64,000 nucleotides of DNA, from the NCBI RefSeq assembly GCF_017868775.1, contig NZ_CP053381.1, positions 2,728,001 to 2,792,000 of the forward strand, given 5' to 3'. This stretch comes from Billgrantia sulfidoxydans. Its GTDB lineage: Bacteria; Pseudomonadota; Gammaproteobacteria; Pseudomonadales; Halomonadaceae. The notes beneath the pieces were generated by a model. The model was not told the DNA's origin. It saw only the letters and a list, made by a program, of their open reading frames with translations, and made no database searches. Positions 22,047 through 31,755 of the stretch are shown piece after piece (the first letter of the stretch is position 1; each line of letters opens with the position of its first letter). The translations under genes and the position numbers were made by a program.

Positions 22047-22472
22047 GTGAGCTACGCGATCTCGCTCAAGCGTATCTATAGTCCGCACGCACCGGAAGAC
22101 GGTGCGCGAGTTCTGGTCGATCGGCTCTGGCCCCGCGGCAAGAGGCGCGAGAGCCTGGCGCTGACCGAGTGGTATCGGGACGCCTCCCCGTCGCCCTTGT
22201 TGAATCGTCAGCTACGTCAGGATGAAATCAGCCCCAAGGTCTTTGCGGTACGCTACCGTGGCGAGCTACGCGACCATCCCGAGTGCCTGATTCCTCTGAT
22301 GCGATATGCCCGCCAGGGGAAGTTGACGCTGCTTTCCGCGGCACGCAACCTGGAGGAGTCCTATTTACCTCTGCTGCGGCAGGCCCTGCTGGAGGCGCTA
22401 AGGCAAGAAGATGCCGAAGATCTCGAGCCTGCATCGCCTCCGTGCTATCGGCACCAACTGCGGGATGAGTAA
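22047..22472 (+). CDS. DUF488 (YeaO-like) protein
   Basis: A 141-residue cytoplasmic protein carries the family signatures RVLVDRLWPRG, LTEWYRDASPS and the LTLLSAARN motif near the C-terminus. The function is unknown. The GTG at 22047 is preceded by AGGAGG at 5-nt spacing, which decides the start over the ATG at 22014. It is convergent with the low-GC operon 40 bp away and is the last high-GC gene before it. Confidence 0.85.
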   Translation: MSYAISLKRIYSPHAPEDGARVLVDRLWPRGKRRESLALTEWYRDASPSPLLNRQLRQDEISPKVFAVRYRGELRDHPECLIPLMRYARQGKLTLLSAARNLEESYLPLLRQALLEALRQEDAEDLEPASPPCYRHQLRDE

Positions 22473-22512
22473 CTGTCCGGTGCCGGATACCTAGGCGCCA
22501 CCGTGAGGTTCG

Positions 22513-23478
22513 TCATCCTCTCGATCCTGCGCGCATGTATCTCCTGATCCGCCCCCTCGCCGGGCCATCGAACAGGTAGTAGAGCAGATATGCCAGCACC
22601 ATGGGGTCACGCAATGCCAGGCAAGTCCTCACCAGCAGGTTCAAGTCGATCTCCGTTCCTGCGCTCCTGCACAGGGATACATAGCGCTTGAGAAAAAGCC
22701 TCATCCGTCGATGGATGAACGTGGTGAGCTGCCTGTCCCTCACTTTCCGGTTGAGCCTCAGGAGGGTCCTGACGGTAGCATGCATGCCCTGAACGTGCTT
22801 GGGGACCTTGTGCTGGGTCATGGTCGAGTTCAGTCTTATGCGTCTTTCAAAGTAAACCTGCTGCGTCACCAGAAAGCGTCTAGCGGCCATCACCAACGGG
22901 TAGAGGATGCATTCATCCTCATGAAAGTGTTGGATGAACCTAAGCGAGGCATCGGACCATAGGCGGCGCCTGCTCATGTACAGACAGGTCGAGGCGGAAA
23001 ATCTTCCGCTAGCACGGAACGCTTCGAGAAGTTCTATCGAGGACTCGAAGACTCCATCAAATCCCCTGCCATATTCCAGCTGGATGATGCTTTCATCGAC
23101 GCCGTCGTAAAAGCTCCTTCCCGAGAAGAAAACAATATCAGGAAAAGCATTGTTCTCTGCCAAACTTTTCATATCGGCTATGAAGTCCGGCGTCACCAAG
23201 TCATCCGAGTCGAAAAAATAGACGTATTCACAACTAGCCAACGAAAGTCCCAGGTTTCTGGCACTTCCCTGCCCTTGGTTGCTGGTAGAAAGAATTTTGA
23301 CAGGATAGGGATGTTGGAATTTTTCAACCAATGCCAGGGTATCATCCGTGCTGCCATCATCGATAATGATGACTTCATCGGGAAGAACCACCTGGCTTGC
23401 CATGGAGGCTAGCGCCTCCATGACGTAATGCGAGACGTTGAATGCCGGCATGATCACACTGATGCTAGCCTTATTCAT
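22513..23478 (-). CDS. Family 2 glycosyltransferase
   Basis: The 321-residue GT-A enzyme has the N-terminal SVIMPAFNV strand, the nucleotide-sugar motif DDGSTDD (residues 40-46), the QGQGSARNLGL segment and the metal-binding DSDD (90-93). The C-terminal part is basic and helical and probably peripheral to the membrane. The ATG at 23478 has GGAG at 5-nt spacing, so the longer frame to 23529 is not used. It is the last gene of the low-GC operon and likely builds a surface glycan; donor and acceptor are unknown. Confidence 0.88.
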   Translation of the reverse strand: MNKASISVIMPAFNVSHYVMEALASMASQVVLPDEVIIIDDGSTDDTLALVEKFQHPYPVKILSTSNQGQGSARNLGLSLASCEYVYFFDSDDLVTPDFIADMKSLAENNAFPDIVFFSGRSFYDGVDESIIQLEYGRGFDGVFESSIELLEAFRASGRFSASTCLYMSRRRLWSDASLRFIQHFHEDECILYPLVMAARRFLVTQQVYFERRIRLNSTMTQHKVPKHVQGMHATVRTLLRLNRKVRDRQLTTFIHRRMRLFLKRYVSLCRSAGTEIDLNLLVRTCLALRDPMVLAYLLYYLFDGPARGRIRRYMRAGSRG

Positions 23479-23501
23479 TGTCGCTCCGTATCGACTCGTC
23501 A

Positions 23502-23993
23502 TCATTTTCTTTGCCCATCCCGCATGCACCTTCTGGCAAAGAAAATCATCCTGTTACTGGTGTAGGTTCTTCGGTAGTAAAGATGACTCCTACCAAACCC
23601 CCAAATCACAAGTGTGGATATTTTTTCGCGCAAGCACATTTTCTCGACAAAATCTTCATTCAAGTCGATTTTTACCTTTGACCCGTCCTTCAGGTCAAAA
23701 ACCTCTCTGAGTTTTTTGTCAGAAAGAATTTCCATAATATGGAATGGCGTGCCTTGCCAACGATAGATCCAGACAGGCTGGCCGGCTATGAAAGCCGGCC
23801 AGATAAAGCGCCTCCCATTATCGAATTTCTTGGCGCAAGCGACGCGCAGCTTAACGCCATCGTCAAGGACGATATTCAAGGAACCTGGGAAGATGCGCAG
23901 CCCCGTGAGATGTTCTATCTCCTCGACGGAATGAGCTATATGTTCGTTAGCCCTCCCCCTCCCTGAAGACACGATCCCCTCAACCCTTCTCAT
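23502..23993 (-). CDS. CTP-dependent riboflavin-kinase-like protein (DUF120/RibK fold)
   Basis: The 163-residue protein shows the pattern of archaeal RibK, which phosphorylates riboflavin with CTP. It has an N-terminal EGIVSSGRG strand and glycine loop, FPGSLNIVLD at residues 35-44 (the GxLN core), and KKLREVFDLKDGSKVKI at 93-109, close to the archaeal KLRE...LKDGD block. A basic tail of about 50 residues follows. Bacteria normally make FMN with the unrelated RibF, so in this glycan-type operon it more likely phosphorylates or cytidylates another small molecule. The assignment rests on motif recall, not a search. Confidence 0.65.
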   Translation of the reverse strand: MRRVEGIVSSGRGRANEHIAHSVEEIEHLTGLRIFPGSLNIVLDDGVKLRVACAKKFDNGRRFIWPAFIAGQPVWIYRWQGTPFHIMEILSDKKLREVFDLKDGSKVKIDLNEDFVEKMCLREKISTLVIWGFGRSHLYYRRTYTSNRMIFFARRCMRDGQRK

Positions 23994-24015
23994 TCTTCAT
24001 CCCTCGAGCCGGATC

Positions 24016-25332
24016 TTAATGAATGAATTTTCCAACCTGATTGAAAGTCGGCTTAACTTGATCTTTCACCTTTCTCAAAACCTTGTTGGCGAGACGAACA
24101 GGCCTCATGGCCATTTTTCCAAAAACCCCCAATTCTCGCTCACCGAACATCGACTCGCTTAGCAATTTCACCACTTCCTTGTTGATATGAACGCCAACGT
24201 CTATGGGTTTTTCGTAGTAATAGTTATTTGATTTCAGATATCCCTTGAGCAGGCCACCCACTTGCACGTTATCATGTACATTGACATCCTGATACCAACC
24301 CCACTGCTTTTCCCTTGCAATCTCTTCGAGCAGCGCGACATAATTTTCACCAACACGACTCTTATGCACCTTACAGTGATAGAGGAGCGAAAAGAAGAGA
24401 TCCTCCAGCTCGGGAACAAAGAAATTTTCATGCTTCTTCCTGCGTTCCAGCATGTCCTTCTCCCACGAACAGGGGTAATAACCATCTCCCACGAATCGAA
24501 TATCGACAGGTATCGTATTGCCTGCAATATCGATAGTTCCTTTGTAAGGCCTTCCACGCTTCTGGTAGACGTTGGCCGCCGAGGCCAGTTTCTGAAAATC
24601 GGAACAAAGGAAATCCACGTCACCACAGCCGGATCTGACAGGAAGATTTTCAAAATTTCTCAGCACAAGGTATTTAACACAGTTATTCAGGACTTCAAAT
24701 GGCTCATTCCAGTCCCGCCAGCCATTGGCTCCCTCTAGATCCTTGTGTATGTCTTTCTTTATCGGAACATCGGAAGACAGACACTCGCGAAGAAGTTCGC
24801 TACCGAGAACGAGCGACGTCTGGAAGATAAATTCCTCGTAATTGTTGCTGGAATGCACCTGGTACGCTTTATCAAACCAAGCGCGAAACTCATATTTTTT
24901 CTTCACGATATTTCGGTTAGAAAGCTCTATGTTACCGGATACATTTCGAATCAAGGTGTACTGTGGCTCCAGATCCTCAACAATAATGAAGCGAAACGGG
25001 GGCTTTCCGATTTTCCTGTCGTACCCTTTGAACTCAAGTGATCCCGAGGGTCTTTGGTAGAGGCGCTGAATATTCCTATTATAATTCCGCTCTGACCAAT
25101 ATATATTGTAATCGCCCAGTATATTAAAGTTTCGCCTTATTCCTTCAACGATCTCACCTTCTTTGCTTCGCCCCCCCTCCCATATGGCAAAACATGAGAA
25201 GTCTCGTCTTACCACACCCCTCCTTTCCTGCAACAAGGCTGGCTCACTCGCAGGCTCCCGCGCTTTTTTCGCAAGCTTGAACATGGTGCCAGACTCAGCC
25301 GAACTCCCATTCACGCGCCCGATAGTATTCAT
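24016..25332 (-). CDS. Unrecognised protein with nucleotidyltransferase-like motif
   Basis: I cannot name this 438-residue protein. Around residues 230-280 it has SGCGDVDFL followed by PVDIRFVGDG, which resembles the G...DhD and distal acidic strand of the polymerase-beta nucleotidyltransferase fold. The N-terminal 200 residues are basic and include KAYQVHSSNNYEEF, which I recall only vaguely from surface-polysaccharide clusters. There is no signal peptide or membrane helix. The composition is A/T-rich. The ATG at 25332 is used; one at 25284 is possible. A role with the neighbouring glycosyltransferase is inferred from the operon. Confidence 0.55.
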   Translation of the reverse strand: MNTIGRVNGSSAESGTMFKLAKKAREPASEPALLQERRGVVRRDFSCFAIWEGGRSKEGEIVEGIRRNFNILGDYNIYWSERNYNRNIQRLYQRPSGSLEFKGYDRKIGKPPFRFIIVEDLEPQYTLIRNVSGNIELSNRNIVKKKYEFRAWFDKAYQVHSSNNYEEFIFQTSLVLGSELLRECLSSDVPIKKDIHKDLEGANGWRDWNEPFEVLNNCVKYLVLRNFENLPVRSGCGDVDFLCSDFQKLASAANVYQKRGRPYKGTIDIAGNTIPVDIRFVGDGYYPCSWEKDMLERRKKHENFFVPELEDLFFSLLYHCKVHKSRVGENYVALLEEIAREKQWGWYQDVNVHDNVQVGGLLKGYLKSNNYYYEKPIDVGVHINKEVVKLLSESMFGERELGVFGKMAMRPVRLANKVLRKVKDQVKPTFNQVGKFIH

Positions 25333-25361
25333 TTTTCATCTCGCTCTGGCTTTTCCGATAG

Positions 25362-26249
25362 CTAGACGGCTTGTATAATTTCTTCACGTTTCGGCCATAA
25401 TCGTTCTTGTAAATGCCGCTCGAATCGGCGGCGGAAAATTTCGACAGCCTCATCCTCTGTATACAACCCGCGCCTAACATTAGGCCATAAATGGGCTTCC
25501 TCGAGCCTGATGACGGGGTTATCCTTATCGAACAACATGGGAATACTATCTATTTCCAGAGCCAGACATATCGCAACACGATGCCAGCCATGCCTTGGCT
25601 GGATGATTTCCTCTCCCTCAGTGGAAAATATTCTACCCCTGATCAGCCCGAACTCCTCCTTCAGCCCTATGCGCTTGATGGACTCATAAGCCTCGATAAG
25701 CCTTTTCAGCTCCATTTCCACCAACTTGGGGGAGACTGGGCCAAAACCTTTCCAACCATCCTCCTCGCGCCAGGCTTCAAAACCATTCTTTCGCGCCTCG
25801 TCGCGCATCAACTCGATGCGGAACTCCTTCTTCTCCTCCGGCGTCGACGCATCCCAAGGGTAAACATAAGCAAGTGGATCCAGGCGAAGCCACTGCTTGT
25901 TGGGCACGACATTCAGAAACTCGGCCACATTCTTTGGCTGGAATTCATCAAAATAATGGGAAAAGAACCGCAGTGCCGCATCCCTTCCACCGCGTTCATA
26001 GGCGCGAATCACCTGGATCCAGATGTGCATCAGGTTGGTGCATGCCAGCAGGGCAAGCGGCACGTCTACCACGTATCTGCGCTGCTTGCTCGAATACATG
26101 CCTTCCAAAGGAGTGGGACACCTTCCCGGTGCCCTCATATCGTGTATGAGAGCCTGCTGTCTTTCGATTCTGTAACCGGCCAGGCGCAATGGCCCAGCAA
26201 GACACGCTCTGACAATCCCTCTTCCCCACGCGCCCAGCGTTCGTTTCAT
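25362..26249 (-). CDS. Hypothetical protein with ParB/sulfiredoxin-like C-terminal region
   Basis: The 295-residue protein is first in the low-GC operon. Near the N-terminus it has a basic, partly hydrophobic stretch. Residues 200-240 read as a strand (GLIRGRIF), then IIQPRHGWHRVAICLAL, then IDSIPML, the order seen in ParB/Srx-fold domains (a GHHR-like box followed by a helix and an h-P-h strand). That fold includes nucleases, CTPases and kinases, so no activity is assigned. A run of G residues serves as the ribosome-binding site just before the ATG. Confidence 0.55.
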   Translation of the reverse strand: MKRTLGAWGRGIVRACLAGPLRLAGYRIERQQALIHDMRAPGRCPTPLEGMYSSKQRRYVVDVPLALLACTNLMHIWIQVIRAYERGGRDAALRFFSHYFDEFQPKNVAEFLNVVPNKQWLRLDPLAYVYPWDASTPEEKKEFRIELMRDEARKNGFEAWREEDGWKGFGPVSPKLVEMELKRLIEAYESIKRIGLKEEFGLIRGRIFSTEGEEIIQPRHGWHRVAICLALEIDSIPMLFDKDNPVIRLEEAHLWPNVRRGLYTEDEAVEIFRRRFERHLQERLWPKREEIIQAV

Positions 26250-26316
26250 AGCCCCCCCTCGGCCAATCGACTCGGCAACATGCCCGTTCTGCAGGATTTG
26301 TCGACGGTTCCCCTCC

Positions 26317-26424
26317 TTACGTAATCAAGACGTCAAACTCCCGGCCTCGGAAAGAACAAACTGCAACCTTTCGATACTCAAGATCACACAGCTCGCGCAG
26401 CGCTGCGTATATCATTTTTCTCAT
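26317..26424 (-). CDS. Possible 35-residue ORF or gene remnant upstream of the low-GC operon
   Basis: Reading from the ATG at 26424 gives a 35-residue basic peptide beginning MRKMIYAALRELCD and ending DVLIT. There is no clear ribosome-binding site. It may be a leader peptide, the remnant of a lost first gene of the operon, or chance. The frame can be extended upstream to 26559, but that part is high-GC and unlike the rest. Confidence 0.2.
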   Translation of the reverse strand: MRKMIYAALRELCDLEYRKVAVCSFRGREFDVLIT

Positions 26425-26533
26425 GCTTTTTTGCGAGCCCAGCGCTATGCCCCTAGAGCGGTGGCGTACTGGCCGGGTGTCAGCGTGGGAAACGCTTCCT
26501 TGGGCGTTGCAGGGTGGCCCATGACGGTAGGTA

Positions 26534-26562
26534 CACGTGCCGGTTACGGCGACCGGCACGTG
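26534..26562 (-). terminator. Strong hairpin 32 bp after sthA, without T-run
   Basis: CACGTGCCGGT and ACCGGCACGTG form a perfect 11-bp stem around a 7-nt loop. It is placed as expected for the sthA terminator, but the minus strand continues TACCTACC instead of a U-tract. It may block exonucleases or end transcription inefficiently. Confidence 0.45.
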
Positions 26563-26594
26563 GAAGCAGAGGGGCCTGGAGCGGGACGGAAGAG

Positions 26595-27983
26595 TCAGAA
26601 CACCCGGTTCAGCCCATTCTGTGCCGCCACCCGGTAGGCCTCGGCCATGGTAGGATAGTTGAAGGTGGTGTTGACGAAGTACTTGAGGGTATTGGCTTCG
26701 CCGTTCTGCTGCATGATCGCCTGGCCGATGTGGACAATCTCCGAGGCCTGGTCGCCAAAGCAGTGGATCCCGAAGATCTCCAGGGTGTCCTGATGAAACA
26801 GGATCTTGAGCATGCCCACCGTATCGCCGGTGATCTGGGCACGAGCGGTATCCTTGAAGAAGGCCTGCGCCACCTCGTAGGGCACCTTGGCTTCGGTGAG
26901 CTCACGCTCGGTCCGCCCGAATGAGCTGATCTCGGGAATGGTGTAGATGCCCGTCGGCACCTCATTGACGAAGCGATAGTCGCGCTCGAGCAATTCGTCG
27001 CAGGCGTTGAGCCCCTGGTCGTAAGCGGCGCTCGCCAGACTCGGCCAGCCGATCACGTCACCGGCGGCATAGATATGCGGGATGGCGGTACGGTAATGGT
27101 CGTCGACCTGGAGCTGGCCGCGCCCGTTGGCTTCGAGGCCGATGTTCTCCAGGCCAAGTTCATCGGTATTGCCGGTGCGGCCGTTGGCCCACAGGAAGGC
27201 GTCGGCACGCAGTTTCTTGCCCGACTTGAGGTAGACCACCACCCCCGACTCGTCGCCCTCGACCCGCTCGTACTCTTCATTGTGGCGGATCAGCACGCCA
27301 TGCTTGCGGAGGTGGTAGGAAAGCGCATCGCTGATCTCGTCGTCGAGAAACGAGAGCAAGCGGTCGCGGCTGTTGATCAGGTCCACCTTGACGCCAAGCC
27401 CCGAAAAGATCGAGGCGTATTCGCAGCCGATCACGCCAGCACCGAAAATGACCAGCGTGCGCGGCGTGTGGGAGAGACTGAGAATGCCATCGGAGTCGTA
27501 GATGCGCGGATGGCGGAAATTGATGTCCGCGGGCCGGTACGGACGCGAGCCGGTGGCGATGATGATCTTCTGCGCCACCAGTTCCTCCAGCGCCTCCTGG
27601 TCGCGCACCAGCAGGGTGTGCTCATCCTTGAAGCGAGCCACCCCGCTGAACAGATCGATGCGATTGCGGGCATAGAACTTGGTACGCATCTCGACCTGCT
27701 GATCAATGGTGATACGCGAGCGTTCCATGACCCTGGGAAAGGAGAACCAGCGTGGCTCGCCGATGTCGCGGAACATGCGGTTGGTATTGAACTGCATGAT
27801 CTGCTTCACCTGGTGGCGCAGCGCCTTGGAGGGGATGGTCCCCCAGTGGGTGCAGTTGCCCCCCAGGACCGGCTGCTTCTCCACGACCGCCACCCGCTTG
27901 CCGTGCTTGGCGGCGTTGATGGCGGCGCTCTCGCCGGCGGGTCCGGTACCGATCACCACCACGTCGTAGTTATGGACTGCCAT
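26595..27983 (-). CDS. sthA: Soluble pyridine nucleotide transhydrogenase
   Basis: SthA moves reducing equivalents between NADPH and NAD+ in the cytoplasm. The 462-residue flavoprotein has the N-terminal FAD loop [13 protein letters not shown] and the [15 protein letters not shown] segment. Here C44 is retained but the second redox cysteine of the disulfide reductase family is threonine (T49), which is normal for SthA and separates it from lipoamide dehydrogenase. The NAD(P) loop [15 protein letters not shown] and the C-terminal dimerisation domain follow. It stands alone between the low-GC operon and nqrM. Confidence 0.96.
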   Translation of the reverse strand: MAVHNYDVVVIGTGPAGESAAINAAKHGKRVAVVEKQPVLGGNCTHWGTIPSKALRHQVKQIMQFNTNRMFRDIGEPRWFSFPRVMERSRITIDQQVEMRTKFYARNRIDLFSGVARFKDEHTLLVRDQEALEELVAQKIIIATGSRPYRPADINFRHPRIYDSDGILSLSHTPRTLVIFGAGVIGCEYASIFSGLGVKVDLINSRDRLLSFLDDEISDALSYHLRKHGVLIRHNEEYERVEGDESGVVVYLKSGKKLRADAFLWANGRTGNTDELGLENIGLEANGRGQLQVDDHYRTAIPHIYAAGDVIGWPSLASAAYDQGLNACDELLERDYRFVNEVPTGIYTIPEISSFGRTERELTEAKVPYEVAQAFFKDTARAQITGDTVGMLKILFHQDTLEIFGIHCFGDQASEIVHIGQAIMQQNGEANTLKYFVNTTFNYPTMAEAYRVAAQNGLNRVF

Positions 27984-28097
27984 GGGCTGTTGCGTCTCCT
28001 TTGCCTTGTCGATGTTGGTTCTCGGCTTCCGGGGCTACGGCTGCAACACGGTATCTCGAGCGATGCCTGATCCGGCGATCGACAGAATCCGAGGCCG

Positions 28098-28364
28098 TTA
28101 ACGGCGAGTGGCATCGTAGCCGAGGTCGGCGCCACGACTCTCGTCGCTCGAACGGCGCGCACTGACCGACTCACCCTTGCGCTTGCGGTTTTCCTCTTCG
28201 CACACCTCGTCCTTGCCACCGCAGATGTCGCAACCCTCCTTGAGGCCCAGCTTGTTGAGCCCGCCACAGGAACCGGCGATGGGCTTGCGCCCCATGATCA
28301 CGCCGATGGCCATGGCCGCCATGATCAGCAGCATGAATCCCAATACGACGAGAAAAGTGCTCAT
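28098..28364 (-). CDS. nqrM: Na+-NQR maturation protein NqrM
   Basis: NqrM is needed to assemble the iron centre of Na+-translocating NADH:quinone reductase, held by cysteines of NqrD and NqrE. The 88-residue protein has one membrane helix (about residues 4-24) and four conserved cysteines (C33, C45, C48, C55) in the GSCGGLNKLGLKEGCDICGG region and just after. The tail is basic and variable. It is the last gene of the nqr operon, 18 bp after the apbE-like gene. Confidence 0.93.
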   Translation of the reverse strand: MSTFLVVLGFMLLIMAAMAIGVIMGRKPIAGSCGGLNKLGLKEGCDICGGKDEVCEEENRKRKGESVSARRSSDESRGADLGYDATRR

Positions 28365-28382
28365 TGCTCATCCTCCAGGCGG

Positions 28383-29159
28383 CTAGGGCTCGAGCCAAGG
28401 CTCGAGGGCCGCGGTATGTTGAATTTCGATACCCTGTGGTGTCTTGACAACGACCCTGGCGGCACTATCCATGCTCTCGGCCAGCGCCAGCGCATGCTCG
28501 GGATCGGCCTGCATCAGCCGGCTGGCCTGGTGCATGGCCTCACTGGCGCTCGGCGCGATGACGCTCACCGCCAGCGGGGTCGTCAACGTGAGCAGCGGCA
28601 CCCGCTCCTGCCGCGCAAAGCGATGCACCAGTGCGGCATTCCGGAGACGCAGGTGTCGTGCGCCATCGGGGCCGGGCAGCCCCGCCAGCTCGAGCGACAG
28701 GCGCCAGCCCCCGTCGGGCGACTCCCCCTGGGCGCGCAGCACACCCCCCAGCTCGACCAGCACGGCGGCCGGGGCCGGACGATGCTCCTCAAGCCATTGC
28801 ACCAACCGGTCGACGGCAAGCACATGCGTCTGGCGATCCACTTCGTGCTGCAGGCCCGGTGTAGCTATCCAGAAGCGGCGAAAGGCCGTAGCCAGCGCGT
28901 GGGTAAAGACGCTTCGCTGGCGTTCGAGTGTTGCCAGTTCACCTTGTATGCCGGCCTCGAGCGCGGCGACCTGCGTCTGGTCGAGGTCGGCATACAGGGT
29001 GATGTGGTAACCCGTTCCCAGGGTCGTGCCCTGGATGAGATGCTCGTCGGACTGGTCACGGCAAGCGCTGAGCACCAGGACCATCAGAACCGGAAGAAGG
29101 AGCCGGGCCGGCCCACTGAGGGCCAGCCCGGTGTGTCGCCCGAGGGCGAAGGGGATCAT
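28383..29159 (-). CDS. Shortened, probably inactive ApbE-like lipoprotein
   Basis: ApbE attaches FMN to threonines of NqrB and NqrC. This position, between nqrF and nqrM, is where apbE normally sits. The 258-residue product keeps a lipoprotein-type signal (lipobox LSAC, cysteine at 33), a GTTLGTGY segment matching the ApbE start, and [13 protein letters not shown] in the middle. It is about 80 residues shorter than usual. The block with the S-GAFDPT-type motif and the D-GG-IAKG motif is missing, and the TAM-ADA metal/FAD site is replaced by [11 protein letters not shown]. It starts in an ATGA overlap with nqrF. It may be a decayed enzyme or an adapted accessory lipoprotein. Confidence 0.75.
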   Translation of the reverse strand: MIPFALGRHTGLALSGPARLLLPVLMVLVLSACRDQSDEHLIQGTTLGTGYHITLYADLDQTQVAALEAGIQGELATLERQRSVFTHALATAFRRFWIATPGLQHEVDRQTHVLAVDRLVQWLEEHRPAPAAVLVELGGVLRAQGESPDGGWRLSLELAGLPGPDGARHLRLRNAALVHRFARQERVPLLTLTTPLAVSVIAPSASEAMHQASRLMQADPEHALALAESMDSAARVVVKTPQGIEIQHTAALEPWLEP

Positions 29160-30388
29160 CCGCCAAAGTCGTCCAGCAGGATGTTCTCGGGTTCGACGCC
29201 CAGATCGAGCAGCATCTTGATCACGGAGGCGTTCATCATGGGCGGCCCACACATGTAGTACTCGCAATCCTCGGGGGCCGGATGGTCCTTGAGGTAGTTC
29301 TCGTACAGCACGTTGTGGATGAACCCGGTGGGACCGGTCCAGTTGTCCTCGGGCAGCGGGTCGGACAGGGCCAGGTGCCATTCGAAGTTGGGGAACTCCT
29401 CGGCCAGCTGGTCGTACTCGTCGTTGTAGAAGGTCTCGCGCCAGGAGCGCGCACCGTACCAGAACGAGATCTTGCGCTGGCTCTTGAGGCGCTTGAGCTG
29501 GTCGAAGATATGGCTGCGCATGGGAGCCATACCCGCACCACCGCCGACGAAGATCATCTCGGCGTCGGTATCCTTGGCAAAGAATTCGCCGAAGGGGCCC
29601 ATCACGGTCACCTTGTCGCCCGGCTTCAGGCTGAAGACATAGGTCGACATCAAGCCTGGCGGATGATTGGTACCGGGAGGCGGCGTGGCGATACGAATGT
29701 TGAACTTGAGGATGCCCTTCTCTTCCGGATAGTTCGCCATGGAGTAGGCGCGGATGACTTCCTCGGTGTTCTTGTGGGAGATCTTGAACAGGTCGAATTT
29801 CTCCCAGTCGCCACGGTACTCCTCCTCGATATCGAAGTCGGAGAACTTGATGTCGTAGGGCGGTGCGACCAGCTGGACGTAGCCGCCGGCGCGGAAATCG
29901 ACGTTCTCGCCTTCGGGCAGCTTGAGGTTGAGCTCCTTGATGAAGGTGGCGACGTTGGGATTGCCGATGACCTCGCACTCCCACTTCTTGACGCCGAAGA
30001 CCTCCTCGGGCACCTCGATCTTCATGTCCTGCTTCACCGGTACCTGGCAGGAGAGCCGCCAGCCCTCCTTCTTTTCGCGCAGGGTGAAGTGGGACTCTTC
30101 GGTCGGCAGGATCGAGCCGCCGCCCTCTTCCACCCGGCACTTGCACTGGGCGCATGAGCCGCCGCCACCGCAAGCGGAGGAGAGGAAGATGCCGTTGGCC
30201 GCCAGCGTGTTGAGCAGCTTGCCACCGGCCTGGGTGGTAATGGTGTGTTCCGGGTCGCCGTTGATCTCGATGGAAACGTCGCCGGTGCTGACGAGCTTGC
30301 TGCGGGCCGCCAGGATCACCACGACGAGGCCGATGACGACCACGGTGAACATGAACACACCGAGCAAGATGATAGATGTTCCAACCAT
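29156..30388 (-). CDS. nqrF: Na+-NQR subunit F (NADH-oxidising subunit)
   Basis: NqrF takes electrons from NADH through FAD to a [2Fe-2S] centre. The 410-residue product has an N-terminal membrane helix (about 4-28), a plant-type ferredoxin domain with cysteines 73, 79, 82 and 114, an FAD domain with the RAYSMANYP motif, and a C-terminal NADH domain with [14 protein letters not shown]. It follows nqrE by 68 bp, the largest gap inside the operon. Confidence 0.97.
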   Translation of the reverse strand: MVGTSIILLGVFMFTVVVIGLVVVILAARSKLVSTGDVSIEINGDPEHTITTQAGGKLLNTLAANGIFLSSACGGGGSCAQCKCRVEEGGGSILPTEESHFTLREKKEGWRLSCQVPVKQDMKIEVPEEVFGVKKWECEVIGNPNVATFIKELNLKLPEGENVDFRAGGYVQLVAPPYDIKFSDFDIEEEYRGDWEKFDLFKISHKNTEEVIRAYSMANYPEEKGILKFNIRIATPPPGTNHPPGLMSTYVFSLKPGDKVTVMGPFGEFFAKDTDAEMIFVGGGAGMAPMRSHIFDQLKRLKSQRKISFWYGARSWRETFYNDEYDQLAEEFPNFEWHLALSDPLPEDNWTGPTGFIHNVLYENYLKDHPAPEDCEYYMCGPPMMNASVIKMLLDLGVEPENILLDDFGG

Positions 30389-30456
30389 GTCGGTTTCCTA
30401 TTTGCTGTGTAACCTGTTTCCCGGCGGCGCGAACGCCGCCGGAAATGCGCCCGGAC

Positions 30457-31074
<618 letters not shown>

Positions 31075-31075
31075 G

Positions 31076-31744
31076 TTACACGGCCTCCTTCGGCTGGGTG
31101 TTTTCCTTCATCTTGAACTCATTCGCCTCGACCTGCTCCGGATGGGTAGAGCGCAGCGCCCAGATGATCAAGCCGATGATGAAGAACGCCGATGGCGGCA
31201 GCAGCAGCAGGCCGTTGGGCACGTACCAACCGCCGTCCTGCACGGTCGGCAGGATGGTGAAGCCGAACACGCTGCCGGAACCGAGCAGCTCGCGAACGAA
31301 GCCGACGGTCATCAGGATGAAGCCGTAGCCCAAACCGTTGCCGATACCATCCAGGAACGACAGGCCCGGGCTGTTCTGCATGGCAAAGCCTTCGGCACGC
31401 CCCATCACGATGCAGTTGGTGATGATCAGGCCGACGAACACCGAGAGCTGCTTGGACATCTCGTAGGCGAACGCCTTGAGCACCTGATCCACCACGATCA
31501 CCAGCGAGGCGATGATGGTCATCTGCACGATGATACGGATCGATGACGGAATGTGATGGCGAATCAGCGATACGAACAGGTTGGAGAACGCCGTTACCGA
31601 GATCACGGCCAGCGCCATGACCAGCGAGACGCTCATGCTGGTCGTCACCGCCAGCGCCGAGCAGATACCGAGTACCTGCAGGGCGATGGGGTTGTTATTG
31701 AAGATCGGGGTCGTCAGGACGCCCTTGGGAGTCACAGCGGACAT
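31076..31744 (-). CDS. nqrD: Na+-NQR subunit D
   Basis: NqrD is the hydrophobic partner of NqrE. C28 (LGICSALA) and C111 ([11 protein letters not shown]) match the iron-ligating pair known for the family. The 222-residue protein has six membrane helices and a charged C-terminus. It lies 11 bp after nqrC. Confidence 0.97.
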   Translation of the reverse strand: MSAVTPKGVLTTPIFNNNPIALQVLGICSALAVTTSMSVSLVMALAVISVTAFSNLFVSLIRHHIPSSIRIIVQMTIIASLVIVVDQVLKAFAYEMSKQLSVFVGLIITNCIVMGRAEGFAMQNSPGLSFLDGIGNGLGYGFILMTVGFVRELLGSGSVFGFTILPTVQDGGWYVPNGLLLLPPSAFFIIGLIIWALRSTHPEQVEANEFKMKENTQPKEAV

Positions 31745-31755
31745 TTTCAGGCTCC

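Larger units (their letters stand above)
22513..26249 (-). other. Low-GC four-gene operon (candidate acquired surface-glycan module)
   Basis: Four genes on the minus strand are separated by 22-29 bp and read in the order ParB/Srx-like, NTase-like, riboflavin-kinase-like, GT2. Base composition is visibly more A/T-rich than on either side, and codon use includes many AAA, AAT, TTT and ATA codons that are rare in the neighbours. The flanking genes (DUF488 and sthA) are high-GC housekeeping-type genes. No integrase, tRNA or transposase bounds it, so transfer is inferred from composition alone. Confidence 0.7.
26250..26594. other. 345-bp gap between the low-GC operon and sthA
   Basis: The part next to the operon is A/T-rich and probably carries its promoter. 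A strong GGAGGGG lies at about 26308-26316 without an obvious start codon at the right distance. A 35-codon frame (26317-26424) ends just before it. Closer to sthA there is a strong 11-bp hairpin (26534-26562). No RNA gene was recognised. Confidence 0.5.

Noticed and set aside
26595..27983. sthA as dihydrolipoamide dehydrogenase
   Set aside because: The second redox cysteine is replaced by threonine in the GGNCTHWGT segment, as in transhydrogenases.
28383..30173. 596-codon frame spanning nqrF and the apbE-like gene
   Set aside because: Its first half is nqrF in the wrong frame; only the part from 29159 is a plausible protein.
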